Below, piece by piece: positions 49,405 through 59,014 of a stretch of 64,000 nt of DNA. The stretch lies in contig NZ_JAERUC010000138.1 of the NCBI RefSeq assembly GCF_016745505.1, positions 1 through 64,000 on the forward strand, given 5' to 3'. Below the pieces are notes generated by a model. The model was not told where the DNA came from. It saw nothing but the letters and a program-made list of their open reading frames with translations, and ran no database searches. The position numbers were made by a program, and so were the translations under genes. Every line of letters begins with the position of its first letter. Position 1 is the stretch's first letter. The DNA comes from Streptomyces silvae. Its GTDB lineage: Bacteria; Actinomycetota; Actinomycetes; Streptomycetales; Streptomycetaceae.

Positions 49405-49445
49405 TCTGATCGACTACTGCGGTACGGGCAAGGGGGCTCGACAGG

Positions 49446-51062
49446 ATGCAGCAGGCACCGGTCCTGGTGAGCGCGGCCGATCCCGCCTCGGAGGCCTGGC
49501 AGGCCAACGAGGCGGCGCATCACGCGCTCGCCGAGGAGCTGCGCACGCGGCTCGCCACGGCACGGCTCGGCGGGGGTGAGAAGGCCCGCGCCCGGCATGT
49601 GGCGCGCGGCAAGCTGCTGCCCCGGGAGCGGGTGGACACGCTGCTCGACCCGGGCTCGCCGTTCCTGGAGCTCGCGCCGCTCGCGGCGGAGGGGCTGTAC
49701 GGGGGCGCGGCGCCGGCCGCCGGGGTGATCGCCGGGATCGGCCGGGTCAGCGGCCGGGAGTGCGTGATCGTCGCCAACGACGCGACCGTCAAGGGCGGCA
49801 CGTACTACCCGATGACGGTGAAGAAGCACCTCCGCGCCCAGGAGGTGGCCCTGGAGAACCGGCTCCCCTGCCTGTACCTGGTGGACTCGGGCGGCGCGTT
49901 CCTCCCGATGCAGGACGAGGTCTTCCCCGACCGGGACCACTTCGGCCGGATCTTCTACAACCAGGCCCGGATGTCCGGCGCGGGCATCCCGCAGATCGCG
50001 GCGGTGCTGGGTTCCTGCACGGCCGGCGGGGCGTACGTCCCGGCGATGAGCGACGAGGCCGTCATCGTCCGGAACCAGGGCACGATCTTCCTGGGCGGTC
50101 CGCCGCTCGTGAAGGCGGCCACCGGCGAGGTCGTGACGGCGGAGGAGCTGGGCGGCGGCGAGGTCCACTCCCGTACGTCCGGGGTCACCGACCACCTCGC
50201 CGAGGACGTCGCGCACGCGCTGCGGATCGTGCGGAACATCGTCGCGACGCTCCCTGAGCGCGCACCGCTGCCCTGGACCGTCGAGCCCGTCGAGGAGCCG
50301 AAGGCGGACCCCTTCGGGCTGTACGGGGCGGTGCCGGTCGACTCGCGTACGCCCTACGACGTGCGGGAGGTCATCGCCCGGGTGGTGGACGGCTCGCGCT
50401 TCCAGGAGTTCAAGGCGGAGTACGGCCAGACGCTGATCACCGGCTTCGCCCGGATCCACGGCCACCCCGTGGGCATCGTCGCCAACAACGGCATCCTGTT
50501 CTCGGAGTCCGCCCAGAAGGGCGCCCACTTCATCGAGCTGTGCGACCAGCGCGGCATCCCGCTGGTGTTCCTCCAGAACATCTCCGGCTTCATGGTCGGC
50601 CGGGACTACGAGGCCGGGGGCATCGCCAAGCACGGCGCCAAGATGGTCACGGCCGTGGCGTGCACCAGGGTCCCGAAGCTCACGGTCGTGGTCGGCGGGT
50701 CGTACGGCGCGGGGAACTACTCCATGTGCGGCCGGGCGTACGGGCCGCGCTTCCTGTGGATGTGGCCCAACGCCAAGATCTCGGTCATGGGCGGCGAGCA
50801 GGCCGCCTCCGTGCTGGCCACCGTCAAGCGCGACCAGATCGAGGGGCGCGGCGAGGAGTGGCCCGCCGAGGACGAGGAGGCCTTCAAGGATCCGGTCCGC
50901 GCGCAGTACGAGCAGCAGGGCAACGCCTACTACGCCACCGCCCGGCTCTGGGACGACGGTGTGATCGACCCCATGGAGACCCGGCAGGTGCTGGGGCTCG
51001 CCCTGACCGCGTGTGCCAACGCCCCGCTGGGCGACCCCCAGTTCGGCGTCTTCCGGATGTGA
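49446..51062 (+). CDS. accD1: 3-methylcrotonyl-CoA carboxylase beta subunit (carboxyltransferase)
   Basis: A 538-residue carboxyltransferase that moves CO2 from carboxybiotin to 3-methylcrotonyl-CoA in leucine breakdown. Typical blocks: GGTYYPMTVKKHLRAQEVA, LYLVDSGGAFLPMQDEVFPD, GSCTAGGAYVPAMSDEAVIV, NNGILFSESAQKGAHFIELC and GAGNYSMCGRAYGPRFLW. The MCC-type FLP(M)QDEVFPD loop supports methylcrotonyl over propionyl-CoA. It is the first gene of the accD1-accA1-hmgL-acdH operon, whose order matches the S. coelicolor liu-type cluster. ATG at 49446 has only AGGATG-like complementarity. Confidence 0.92.
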   Translation: MQQAPVLVSAADPASEAWQANEAAHHALAEELRTRLATARLGGGEKARARHVARGKLLPRERVDTLLDPGSPFLELAPLAAEGLYGGAAPAAGVIAGIGRVSGRECVIVANDATVKGGTYYPMTVKKHLRAQEVALENRLPCLYLVDSGGAFLPMQDEVFPDRDHFGRIFYNQARMSGAGIPQIAAVLGSCTAGGAYVPAMSDEAVIVRNQGTIFLGGPPLVKAATGEVVTAEELGGGEVHSRTSGVTDHLAEDVAHALRIVRNIVATLPERAPLPWTVEPVEEPKADPFGLYGAVPVDSRTPYDVREVIARVVDGSRFQEFKAEYGQTLITGFARIHGHPVGIVANNGILFSESAQKGAHFIELCDQRGIPLVFLQNISGFMVGRDYEAGGIAKHGAKMVTAVACTRVPKLTVVVGGSYGAGNYSMCGRAYGPRFLWMWPNAKISVMGGEQAASVLATVKRDQIEGRGEEWPAEDEEAFKDPVRAQYEQQGNAYYATARLWDDGVIDPMETRQVLGLALTACANAPLGDPQFGVFRM

Positions 51063-51075
51063 TGTGAGGACTTCC

Positions 51076-53124
51076 ATGTTCAGCACTGTTCTGGTCGCCA
51101 ACCGTGGCGAGATCGCGGTCCGGGTCATCCGGACGCTGCGCGAGCTCGGCGTGCGGTCGGTGGCCGTCTTCAGCGACGCCGACGCGGACGCCCGGCACGT
51201 ACGGGAGGCGGATACGGCGGTCCGGATCGGGCCGGCGCCCGCCGCCGAGAGCTATCTGTCGGTGGAGCGGCTGCTGGACGCCGCCCGCCGTACGGGCGCC
51301 GAGGCGGTCCACCCGGGGTACGGCTTCCTCGCGGAGAACGCGGGCTTCGCCCAGGCCTGCGCGGAGGCGGGGCTGGTCTTCATCGGCCCGCCCGCCCCGG
51401 CGATCTCGCTGATGGGCGACAAGATCCGCGCCAAGGAGACCGTGGCAGCGGCCGGGGTGCCGGTGGTGCCCGGTTCCTCCGGCAGCGGCCTCACCGATGC
51501 CCAGCTCGCTTCGGCGGCCCGGGAGATCGGGATGCCGGTGCTGCTGAAGCCCTCGGCGGGCGGCGGCGGCAAGGGCATGCGGCTGGTGCGCGAGGAGGCG
51601 CTGCTCGCCGACGAGATCGCGGCGGCCCGGCGCGAGGCCCGCGCCTCCTTCGGTGACGACACGCTCCTGGTGGAGCGGTGGATCGACCGGCCGCGCCACA
51701 TCGAGATCCAGGTCCTGGCCGACGGCCACGGCAACGTGATCCATCTGGGCGAGCGCGAGTGCTCGCTCCAGCGCCGCCACCAGAAGATCATCGAGGAGGC
51801 GCCCTCGGTCCTGCTCGACGAGGCGACCCGGGCGGCGATGGGCGAGGCGGCCGTGCAGGCGGCGCGGTCCTGCGGGTACGTCGGCGCGGGCACGGTCGAG
51901 TTCATCGTCCCGGGCAGCGACCCGTCCTCGTACTACTTCATGGAGATGAACACCCGCCTCCAGGTCGAGCACCCCGTCACCGAGCTGGTCACCGGGCTCG
52001 ACCTGGTGGAGTGGCAGCTGCGGGTCGCCTCCGGCGAACAACTCCCGTACGCCCAGGCCGACATCACGCTCACCGGGCACGCCGTGGAGGCCCGGGTCTG
52101 CGCTGAGGACCCGGCGCGCGGCTTCCTGCCGTCCGGCGGCACGGTCCTCGCACTGCACGAGCCGCAGGGCGGCGGGGTGCGGACGGACTCGGGGCTCAGC
52201 GAGGGCGTGCCGGTCGGCAGCACGTACGACCCGATGCTCTCGAAGGTCATCGCCTACGGCCCCGACCGGGCGACCGCGCTGCGCCGGCTGCGGGCGGCGC
52301 TGGCGGACACGGTGGTGCTGGGCGTCCCGACGAACGCCGGGTTCCTGCGTCGGCTGCTGGCCCATCCGGCGGTGGCCGCGGGCGACCTGGACACCGGTCT
52401 GGTGGAGCGGGAGGCGGACGGCCTGGTCCCGGACGGGGTGCCGGAGGAGGTGTACGCGGCGGCGGCACTGCTGCGGCAGCCGTCCCCCGCGCCCACGGCC
52501 GGCTGGGTCGACCCGTTCTCGGTGCCCAGCGGCTGGCGCCTCGGCGGCACCCCCGCGGAAACCTTCCACCACTTCCGCGTACCGGGCCACGAGCCGGTGC
52601 GCGTGGGCCTGCGTACGGGCGCCGGGGGCACGGCCGCGCTGACCTTCGGCCACGCCGGGGACCGGGAGGAGTCGGCGGACACGTGCGGGCCGCTCCCGTC
52701 GCTGCCGGGCGCGGAGCGGTCGCGGCTGGTCGAGGCGGACGGGCGGCGGGTCGTCGTCGAACTCGACGGGCTGACGCACACGTTCAGCCGGGCCACGTCC
52801 CCGGAGGGCGTCTGGCTCGGCCGGGACGGCGACGCCTGGCACGTCCAGGACCACGACCCGGTGGAGGCGTCCCTCGGCGGCGCCGGCCGCTCGGGCGTGG
52901 ACACCCTCGCCGCGCCCATGCCCGGGACGGTCACGGTGGTGAAGGTGGCGGTCGGCGACGAGGTCGTGGCCGGGCAGAGCCTGCTGGTCGTCGAGGCGAT
53001 GAAGATGGAGCACGTCATCTCCGCCCCGCACGCCGGCACCGTCACCGAACTGGACGTCACCGCCGGCGCGACCGTCGCCATGGACCAGATCCTGGCCGTG
53101 GTGGCCCCGAAGGAGGAGTCGTGA
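51076..53124 (+). CDS. accA1: 3-methylcrotonyl-CoA carboxylase alpha subunit (biotin carboxylase/carrier)
   Basis: A 682-residue subunit: biotin carboxylase (residues 1-450; VLVANRGEIAVRVIRTLRELG, ATP-grasp loop KPSAGGGGKGM, and MNTRLQVEHPVTEL), a linking domain, and a C-terminal biotin carrier with Lys643 in VVEAMKMEHV as the biotin site. It carboxylates its own biotin with bicarbonate and ATP, then hands CO2 to accD1. ATG at 51076 lies 13 bases after the accD1 stop with TGAGGA upstream. Its stop overlaps the hmgL GTG. Confidence 0.94.
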   Translation: MFSTVLVANRGEIAVRVIRTLRELGVRSVAVFSDADADARHVREADTAVRIGPAPAAESYLSVERLLDAARRTGAEAVHPGYGFLAENAGFAQACAEAGLVFIGPPAPAISLMGDKIRAKETVAAAGVPVVPGSSGSGLTDAQLASAAREIGMPVLLKPSAGGGGKGMRLVREEALLADEIAAARREARASFGDDTLLVERWIDRPRHIEIQVLADGHGNVIHLGERECSLQRRHQKIIEEAPSVLLDEATRAAMGEAAVQAARSCGYVGAGTVEFIVPGSDPSSYYFMEMNTRLQVEHPVTELVTGLDLVEWQLRVASGEQLPYAQADITLTGHAVEARVCAEDPARGFLPSGGTVLALHEPQGGGVRTDSGLSEGVPVGSTYDPMLSKVIAYGPDRATALRRLRAALADTVVLGVPTNAGFLRRLLAHPAVAAGDLDTGLVEREADGLVPDGVPEEVYAAAALLRQPSPAPTAGWVDPFSVPSGWRLGGTPAETFHHFRVPGHEPVRVGLRTGAGGTAALTFGHAGDREESADTCGPLPSLPGAERSRLVEADGRRVVVELDGLTHTFSRATSPEGVWLGRDGDAWHVQDHDPVEASLGGAGRSGVDTLAAPMPGTVTVVKVAVGDEVVAGQSLLVVEAMKMEHVISAPHAGTVTELDVTAGATVAMDQILAVVAPKEES

Positions 53125-54062
53125 CCGCTGCCGGACTGCCCATGAGGGTGCCCGCGCCGGGGCTGCCCGCCCGGGTCCGTATCCATGAGGTCGGCGCCCG
53201 CGACGGGCTGCAGAACGAGAAGTCCGTCGTACCGACCGAGGTGAAGGCGGAGTTCGTCCGCCGGCTCGCGGCGGCCGGGCTGACCACGATCGAGGCGACC
53301 AGCTTCGTCCACCCGAAGTGGGTGCCCCAGCTGGCGGACGCGGAGCAGCTGTTCCCCCGGCTGGACGGGCTCGGGGACGTGGCCCTGCCCGTCCTCGTGC
53401 CGAACGAGCGGGGTCTGGACCGGGCGCTGGCGCTCGGTGCCCGCCGGATAGCGGTGTTCGGTTCGGCGACCGAGACGTTCGCCGCCCGCAACCTCAACCG
53501 CACGGTGGACGAGTCGCTCGCCATGTTCGAGCCGGTCGTGGCCCGGGCGAAGGCGGCCGGCGTCCATGTGCGCGGCTATCTGTCGATGTGCTTCGGCGAC
53601 CCGTGGGAGGGCGCCGTGCCGGTCGCGCAGGTCGTCCGGGTCGCGAAGGCGCTGGAGGACCTCGGCTGCGACGAGCTGTCCCTCGGCGACACGATCGGCG
53701 TGGCCACCCCGGGCCATGTGACGGCGCTGCTGACCGCGCTGAACGAGGCGGGGGTCCCCACCGGCACGCTCGGGGTGCACTTCCACGACACGTACGGCCA
53801 GGCGCTCTCCAACACCCTGGCCGCGCTCCAGCACGGGGTGACGACGGTGGACGCCTCGGCGGGCGGCCTCGGCGGCTGCCCGTACGCGAAGAGCGCCACC
53901 GGAAATCTCGCCACCGAGGATCTCGTGTGGATGCTCGACGGCCTCGGTGTCGACACCGGGGTCGATCTCGGCGCACTCACCGCCACCAGCGTGTGGATGG
54001 CCGAACAACTGGGCCGACCGAGCCCGTCCCGTACCGTCCGCGCGCTGTCCCACAAGGAGTGA
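53121..54062 (+). CDS. hmgL: hydroxymethylglutaryl-CoA lyase
   Basis: A 313-residue DRE-TIM enzyme cleaving HMG-CoA to acetoacetate and acetyl-CoA, the last step of leucine degradation. Conserved features: VGARDGLQNE (metal Asp and catalytic Arg), SFVHPKWVPQLAD, LGDTIGVATPG, VHFHDTYGQALSN (His-x-His metal site), and the glycine loop GLGGCPYAKSATGN with the catalytic Cys. GTG at 53121 overlaps the accA1 stop (GTGA) after AGGAGG, so translation is coupled. The enoyl-CoA hydratase step of the pathway is not encoded here. Confidence 0.94.
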   Translation: MTAAGLPMRVPAPGLPARVRIHEVGARDGLQNEKSVVPTEVKAEFVRRLAAAGLTTIEATSFVHPKWVPQLADAEQLFPRLDGLGDVALPVLVPNERGLDRALALGARRIAVFGSATETFAARNLNRTVDESLAMFEPVVARAKAAGVHVRGYLSMCFGDPWEGAVPVAQVVRVAKALEDLGCDELSLGDTIGVATPGHVTALLTALNEAGVPTGTLGVHFHDTYGQALSNTLAALQHGVTTVDASAGGLGGCPYAKSATGNLATEDLVWMLDGLGVDTGVDLGALTATSVWMAEQLGRPSPSRTVRALSHKE

Positions 54063-54069
54063 AGCACCG

Positions 54070-55236
54070 ATGTCCCTTGACCACCGGCTGACCGCCGAGC
54101 ACGAGGAACTGCGCCGCACCGTCGAGGAGTTCGCACACGATGTGATCGCCCCGAAGATCGGCGACTTCTACGAACGCCACGAGTTCCCGTACGAGATCGT
54201 GCGGGAGATGGGGCGGATGGGCCTGTTCGGCCTGCCCTTCCCCGAGGAGTACGGCGGCATGGGCGGCGACTACCTCGCCCTCGGGATCGCCCTGGAGGAG
54301 CTGGCCAGGGTCGACTCGTCCGTGGCGATCACCCTGGAGGCCGGGGTCTCGCTCGGCGCCATGCCGGTCTACCGCTTCGGGACCGAGGAGCAGAAGCAGC
54401 AGTGGCTGCCGAAGCTCTGCGCGGGCGAGGCGCTCGGCGCGTTCGGGCTGACGGAGCCGGACGGCGGCTCGGACGCGGGCGGCACCCGTACGACGGCCGT
54501 GCTGGACGAGGCCACCGGCGAGTGGGTGATCAACGGCTCCAAGTGCTTCATCACCAACTCCGGTACGGACATCACGGAGCTGGTCACGGTCACGGCGGTC
54601 ACCGGCCGCAAGGAGAACGGCGCCCCGCGCATCTCCGCGATCATCGTCCCGTCGGGCACCCCCGGCTTCACGGTGGCCGCCCCGTACTCGAAGGTCGGGT
54701 GGAACGCCTCGGACACCCGCGAGCTGTCCTTCTCCGACGTCCGTGTCCCTGCGGCGAACCTGCTGGGCGAGGAGGGCCGCGGGTACGCGCAGTTCCTGCG
54801 GATCCTGGACGAGGGCCGGATCGCCATCTCGGCGCTGTCGACGGGCCTGGCGCAGGGCTGTGTGGACGAGTCGCTGAAGTACGCGAAGGAACGTCACGCC
54901 TTCGGGAAGCCGATCGGCGCCAACCAGGCTATCCAGTTCAAGATCGCGGACATGGAGACCCGGGCGCACATGGCCCGCGTCGGCTGGCGGGACGCGGCCT
55001 CGCGGCTGGTGGCGGGCGAGCCGTTCAAGAAGGAGGCGGCGATCGCGAAGCTGTACTCCTCGACGGTGGCGGTGGACAACGCCCGTGAGGCGACGCAGAT
55101 CCACGGCGGGTACGGCTTCATGAACGAGTACCCGGTGGCCAGGATGTGGCGCGACTCCAAGATCCTGGAGATCGGCGAGGGCACGAGCGAGGTCCAGCGC
55201 ATGCTGATCGCCCGCGAGCTGGGCATGGACGCCTGA
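54070..55236 (+). CDS. acdH: acyl-CoA dehydrogenase, probable isovaleryl-CoA dehydrogenase
   Basis: A 388-residue FAD-dependent dehydrogenase. Motifs: LFGLPFPEEYGGMGGDYLAL, FGLTEPDGGSDAGGTRTT, CFITNSGTDITELVTV, LDEGRIAISALSTGLAQG, QIHGGYGFMNEYPVAR, GEGTSEVQRMLIAREL. In the liu-type operon it supplies 3-methylcrotonyl-CoA from isovaleryl-CoA; its S. coelicolor counterpart is linked to branched-chain amino-acid use. ATG at 54070 lies seven bases after hmgL. A U-ended terminator follows, closing the operon. Confidence 0.92.
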   Translation: MSLDHRLTAEHEELRRTVEEFAHDVIAPKIGDFYERHEFPYEIVREMGRMGLFGLPFPEEYGGMGGDYLALGIALEELARVDSSVAITLEAGVSLGAMPVYRFGTEEQKQQWLPKLCAGEALGAFGLTEPDGGSDAGGTRTTAVLDEATGEWVINGSKCFITNSGTDITELVTVTAVTGRKENGAPRISAIIVPSGTPGFTVAAPYSKVGWNASDTRELSFSDVRVPAANLLGEEGRGYAQFLRILDEGRIAISALSTGLAQGCVDESLKYAKERHAFGKPIGANQAIQFKIADMETRAHMARVGWRDAASRLVAGEPFKKEAAIAKLYSSTVAVDNAREATQIHGGYGFMNEYPVARMWRDSKILEIGEGTSEVQRMLIARELGMDA

Positions 55237-55293
55237 GGCACACACAGGACCCGCGCCTCCGGCCCGCCGCCGGCTGAGCCGGGCGCGCACGAC

Positions 55294-55327
55294 AGCCGCC
55301 TTCCCTGGTCAGGGGGAGGCGGCTTTT
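55294..55327 (+). terminator. Rho-independent terminator of the liu-type operon
   Basis: AGCCGCCT ... AGGCGGCT with inner CCCTGGTCAGGG-like pairing, directly followed by TTTTC. It is about 57 bases after the acdH stop and is the most canonical terminator in the window. Confidence 0.85.
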
Positions 55328-55384
55328 CGTCGGGCCGGGTAACGGAACGGCCGCTCCCCCTTGCCCTCCCTGTCCGCGATATGT

Positions 55385-55403
55385 GAGGTTAGGCTAGCCT
55401 TCC
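55385..55403. promoter_or_regulatory. iron box (DmdR1/IdeR type) before desE
   Basis: GAGGTTAGGCTAGCCTTCC fits the actinobacterial iron-box pattern (TTAGGTTAGGCT-ACCTAA) with the core TTAGGCTAGCC intact. It is 51 bases upstream of desE, so iron-dependent repression is expected. Confidence 0.8.
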
Positions 55404-55453
55404 CTCGAATCGTCAGCGGGCGCCCTGAGGCGCGTACGAAAGCAGACCCACTC

Positions 55454-56482
55454 ATGTCCAACCTCCGGACCAGCCCACTCTCCCGCCGCGGCCTGCTGGC
55501 CGCCGGCGGTGCCGTCGGTCTCGGTGCCGTCCTCGCCGCCTGCGGCGACGGCGACGAGAAGAGCTCGACCTCGGGTTCGGGCGCGGAGAAATCCGGCCCC
55601 TGGTCCTTCAAGGACGACCGCGGACAGACGGCGAAGGCCGAGTCCGTGCCGAAGAACATCGTCGCGTTCATCGGTGTCGCCGCCGCGCTCCACGACTACG
55701 GTGTCGAGGTCAAGGGCGTCTTCGGCCCGACGAAGGCCGCCGACGGCAAGGCCGACGTCCAGGCCGGTGACATCGACATCGACAAGGTCGAGGTGCTCGG
55801 CAACGTCTGGGGCGAGTTCAACGTCGAGAAGTACGCCGGTCTCGCGCCGGAACTCCTCGTCACCGCCATGTGGGAGAAGGACGCCCTCTGGTACGTGCCG
55901 GACCAGTCCAAGGACAAGATCCTCAAGCTGGCCCCGAGCGTCGCCCTGTGGGCGGCGCAGACCACGATGCCGAAGGCGATCCAGCGCCACGAGGACCTCG
56001 CCACCTCCCTCGGTGCGGACGTCAAGGCCAAGAAGGTCACCGACGCCAAGGCCGCGTTCGAGAAGGCCGCGGCCCGGCTGCGCGCCGCCGCCAAGTCCCA
56101 GCCGAACATCAAGGTCATGATCGGCTCGGCCAGCCAGGACCTGTTCTACGTCTCGCTCGCCAAGACGTCCGCGGACACCCTGTACTTCCAGGAGCTCGGC
56201 GTGCAGTTCGTCGAGCCGAAGGTCAACGCGGCCGGTTTCTTCGAGGAGTTGAGCTGGGAGAACGTCGACAAGTACGACGCCGACATCATCATGATGGACA
56301 ACCGCTCCTCGGCCCTGCAGCCCGACGCCCTGACCTCGAAGCCGACGTGGGCCCAGCTGCCCGCCGTCAAGGCCGGCCAGGTCGTCCCGCGTACGACCGA
56401 GCCCATCTACTCCTACGACAAGTGCGCGCCGATCCTCGACGCCCTCGCCGAGGCCATCGAGAAGGCCAAGAAGGTCAGCTGA
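55454..56482 (+). CDS. desE: ferrioxamine-binding lipoprotein
   Basis: A 342-residue siderophore-binding protein for ABC uptake of ferrioxamines. The signal peptide has a Tat motif (SRRGLL, residues 10-15) and lipobox LAAC with Cys30. The mature protein shows the FepB/PBP2 pattern (NIVAFIGVAAALHDYGVEVKGVFG; YAGLAPELLVTAMWEKDALW; YDADIIMMDNRSS). Position directly before the siderophore-interacting and desABCD genes matches desE of S. coelicolor. An iron box lies upstream and a 15-bp hairpin closes the gene, so it is transcribed alone. Confidence 0.92.
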   Translation: MSNLRTSPLSRRGLLAAGGAVGLGAVLAACGDGDEKSSTSGSGAEKSGPWSFKDDRGQTAKAESVPKNIVAFIGVAAALHDYGVEVKGVFGPTKAADGKADVQAGDIDIDKVEVLGNVWGEFNVEKYAGLAPELLVTAMWEKDALWYVPDQSKDKILKLAPSVALWAAQTTMPKAIQRHEDLATSLGADVKAKKVTDAKAAFEKAAARLRAAAKSQPNIKVMIGSASQDLFYVSLAKTSADTLYFQELGVQFVEPKVNAAGFFEELSWENVDKYDADIIMMDNRSSALQPDALTSKPTWAQLPAVKAGQVVPRTTEPIYSYDKCAPILDALAEAIEKAKKVS

Positions 56483-56488
56483 CCCGGA

Positions 56489-56521
56489 GGGCCCTGCCGG
56501 GAGCGACTCCCGGCAGGGCCC
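56489..56521 (+). terminator. strong hairpin after desE
   Basis: GGGCCCTGCCGGGAG and its exact reverse complement around a CGA loop: a perfect 15-bp stem starting seven bases after the desE stop. No U tract, but it probably limits read-through into the siderophore-interacting gene. Confidence 0.8.
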
Positions 56522-56552
56522 TCGCCGTTCAGGTTCCCGGAGGACCCCTCGC

Positions 56553-57407
56553 ATGACGACCGCCACCGCACCCGCCGTCGCCCCTTTCCGGTTCTTCGAC
56601 CTGACGGTCCTGAGGACCCGCAGACTGAGCCCGTCCATGCGGAGAATCACGCTCGGCGGCCCCGGGAGCGGCGGGTTCGTCGCCGGGGGCCGGGACCAGA
56701 GCCTCTCGATCTTCCTGCCGCACCCCGGCCAGACCGAGGCCGTCGTCCCGGTCGACGAGAACGGTGAGTGGTTCCCGGCCTGGCGGGCCCTGTCCCCCGA
56801 CGTCCGGGCGGTCATGCGGTCGTACACCGTGCGCGCCCAGCGGTACGCCGCGGACGGCTCGACCGAGATCGACATCGACTTCGCCCTGCACGAGGACGGC
56901 GGGCCCGCCTGCCGCTGGGCGGAGGCGGCCGCTCCGGGGCAGCGCCTCACCGTGCTGGGCCCCACCGGTGAGAACAACAACGGGATCCGCTTCCAGCCGC
57001 CGCAGGACGCCACGTCCGTGCTGATCTTCGCCGACGAGACGGCGCTGCCCGCCGCCTCGGCCGCGCTGGAGTGGCTGCCCGCCGGGGTCACGGCCAGGGT
57101 CTGGCTGGAGGTCCCGCACACCCAGGACCGGCTGGAGCTCCGCACCGAGGCCGACGCCCGCATCACCTGGCTCGTACGGGACGAGGGCGCGCCCTCCGCC
57201 GTGGAGGCCGTGCGCGCCGCCGAACTGCCCGAGGGTGACGACCCCTACGTCTGGATCGCGGGCGAGTCGTCCGGAGTGAGGGCGCTGCGCCGCCACTTCG
57301 TCCAGGAGCGGGGGTTCGACCGCCGCCGCGTCACCTTTGTCGGGTACTGGCGGCGCGGGCTGAGCGAGGAGCAGCTGAGGGAGGAAGCGGCGCGGGTGGC
57401 CGCGTAA
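56553..57407 (+). CDS. siderophore-interacting protein (ferric-siderophore reductase family)
   Basis: A 284-residue FAD-dependent protein of the ViuB/SIP family, which releases iron by reducing ferric siderophore. The FAD-binding barrel contains AVMRSYTVRAQRY and the downstream DFALHEDGGPACRWAEAAAPG; the NAD(P)H-type domain contains LIFADETALPAASAALEWL and VWIAGESSGVRALRRHF. ATG at 56553 follows CCCGGAGGACCCCTCGC. It lies between desE and desA, consistent with handling imported ferrioxamine. It has no iron box of its own that I can see. Confidence 0.92.
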   Translation: MTTATAPAVAPFRFFDLTVLRTRRLSPSMRRITLGGPGSGGFVAGGRDQSLSIFLPHPGQTEAVVPVDENGEWFPAWRALSPDVRAVMRSYTVRAQRYAADGSTEIDIDFALHEDGGPACRWAEAAAPGQRLTVLGPTGENNNGIRFQPPQDATSVLIFADETALPAASAALEWLPAGVTARVWLEVPHTQDRLELRTEADARITWLVRDEGAPSAVEAVRAAELPEGDDPYVWIAGESSGVRALRRHFVQERGFDRRRVTFVGYWRRGLSEEQLREEAARVAA

Positions 57408-57471
57408 CGCATCCGCGTCTCTTGTGGGGTTCCTGTGACGGACCCCAGGGGGGCGAGGACCGCACATTTTG

Positions 57472-57490
57472 TTAGGTTAGGCTTGCCTAA
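57472..57490. promoter_or_regulatory. iron box (DmdR1/IdeR type) before desA
   Basis: TTAGGTTAGGCTTGCCTAA, 19 bp, almost identical to the consensus iron box and palindromic at GTTAGGC-TT-GCCTAAC. It is 76 bases upstream of desA and should make the desABCD operon iron-repressed. Confidence 0.92.
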
Positions 57491-57565
57491 CTTAACCGTC
57501 GCGGTCCTCGTCCCCCCTTTTTCTGCCCGGAGGGCCGCGACGACGCCCTACCCGGGAGGCCCCCC

Positions 57566-59014
57566 ATGCGTTCCCACCTGCTCAACCACACGACGGCGGA
57601 GGACTACCGTCGCTCCGTCACCGCGGGAGTCGACCAGGTCGCGGCCAGACTCGCCTCCACCGAGCAGCCGTTCAGCGGTATCGGCGTCGCCGGGCTCACT
57701 CCCGTCGTCGACGCCATCGATCTCGACCGGCCGCTCGGCGACACCGCCGCCGTCCTGGACGAGCTCGGCGAGGTCTACCTCCGCGACGCCGTGTACTTCC
57801 ACCACCCCCGCTACCTCGCCCACCTCAACTGCCCCGTGGTCATCCCCGCCGTGGTCGGCGAGGCCGTGCTCTCCGCCGTCAACTCCTCCCTGGACACCTG
57901 GGACCAGAGCGCGGGCGGCACCCTGATCGAGCGCCGGCTGATCGACTGGACCGCCGACCGCATCGGCCTCGGCCCGGCGGCCGACGGCGTCTTCACCAGC
58001 GGCGGCACGCAGTCCAATCTCCAGGCGCTGCTGCTGGCCCGCGAAGAGGCCAAGGTCCGTCCCGAGGAGTTCTCCCGGCTGCGGATCCTCACCTCCGAGT
58101 GCAGCCACTTCAGCGTCCAGAAGTCCGCCAAACTCCTCGGCCTGGGCCCCGACGCCGTGGTGTCCGTCCCCGTCGACCGCGAGAAGCGCATGCAGACCGT
58201 CGCGCTGGCGGCCGCCCTCGAACGCTGCGAGGCCGAGGGCTCCGTCCCGATGGCGGTCGTCGCCACCGCGGGCACCACGGACTTCGGCTCCATCGACCCG
58301 CTGACCGGGATCGCCGCGCTCTGCGAGCGGTACGCCACCTGGATGCACGTCGACGCCGCCTACGGCTGCGGGCTGCTCGCCTCACCCACCCGGCGCGGTC
58401 TCCTCGACGGCATCGAGCGCGCCGACTCGGTCACCGTGGACTACCACAAGTCCTTCTTCCAGCCCGTGAGTTCCTCCGCGGTGCTGGTGCGCGACCGGAC
58501 CACCCTGCGCCACGCGACGTACCACGCGGAGTACCTCAACCCGGAGCGCACCGTCGCGGAGCGCATCCCCAACCAGGTGGACAAGTCCCTCCAGACCACC
58601 CGCAGGTTCGACGCGCTCAAGCTGTGGATGACGCTGCGCACCATGGGCGCGGACGGTGTCGGCGAGCTGTTCGACGAGGTGTGCGACCTGGCCGCCGAGG
58701 GCTGGCGGATGCTGGCCGCCGACCCGCGCTTCGACGTCGTCGTGGAACCCAGCCTCTCCACCCTGGTGTTCCGCTACGTCCCGGCCCGTGTCAGGACGCC
58801 CGGCGACATCGACCGGGCCAACCTCCACGCCCGTAAGGCCCTCTTCGCCTCCGGTGAGGCCGTGGTCGCGGGCACGAAGGTCGGCAGCAGCCAGTACCTG
58901 AAATTCACCCTGCTCAACCCCGGGACGACCGCGGCCGACATCTCCGCCGTCCTCGACCTGATCGCCGGCCACGCCGAGCAGTACCTGGGAGAGTCCCTTG
59001 ACCGCGCTTCCTGA
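57566..59014 (+). CDS. desA: lysine decarboxylase of desferrioxamine biosynthesis
   Basis: A 482-residue group II PLP decarboxylase making cadaverine from lysine. Motifs: FTSGGTQSNLQALLLARE, the cofactor-stacking CSHFSVQKSAKLLG, HVDAAYGCGLL (PLP Asp) and the Schiff-base Lys295 in VDYHKSFFQP. ATG at 57566 follows GGGAGG. First gene of the desABCD operon; its 3' end overlaps desB by 17 bases. Confidence 0.95.
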   Translation: MRSHLLNHTTAEDYRRSVTAGVDQVAARLASTEQPFSGIGVAGLTPVVDAIDLDRPLGDTAAVLDELGEVYLRDAVYFHHPRYLAHLNCPVVIPAVVGEAVLSAVNSSLDTWDQSAGGTLIERRLIDWTADRIGLGPAADGVFTSGGTQSNLQALLLAREEAKVRPEEFSRLRILTSECSHFSVQKSAKLLGLGPDAVVSVPVDREKRMQTVALAAALERCEAEGSVPMAVVATAGTTDFGSIDPLTGIAALCERYATWMHVDAAYGCGLLASPTRRGLLDGIERADSVTVDYHKSFFQPVSSSAVLVRDRTTLRHATYHAEYLNPERTVAERIPNQVDKSLQTTRRFDALKLWMTLRTMGADGVGELFDEVCDLAAEGWRMLAADPRFDVVVEPSLSTLVFRYVPARVRTPGDIDRANLHARKALFASGEAVVAGTKVGSSQYLKFTLLNPGTTAADISAVLDLIAGHAEQYLGESLDRAS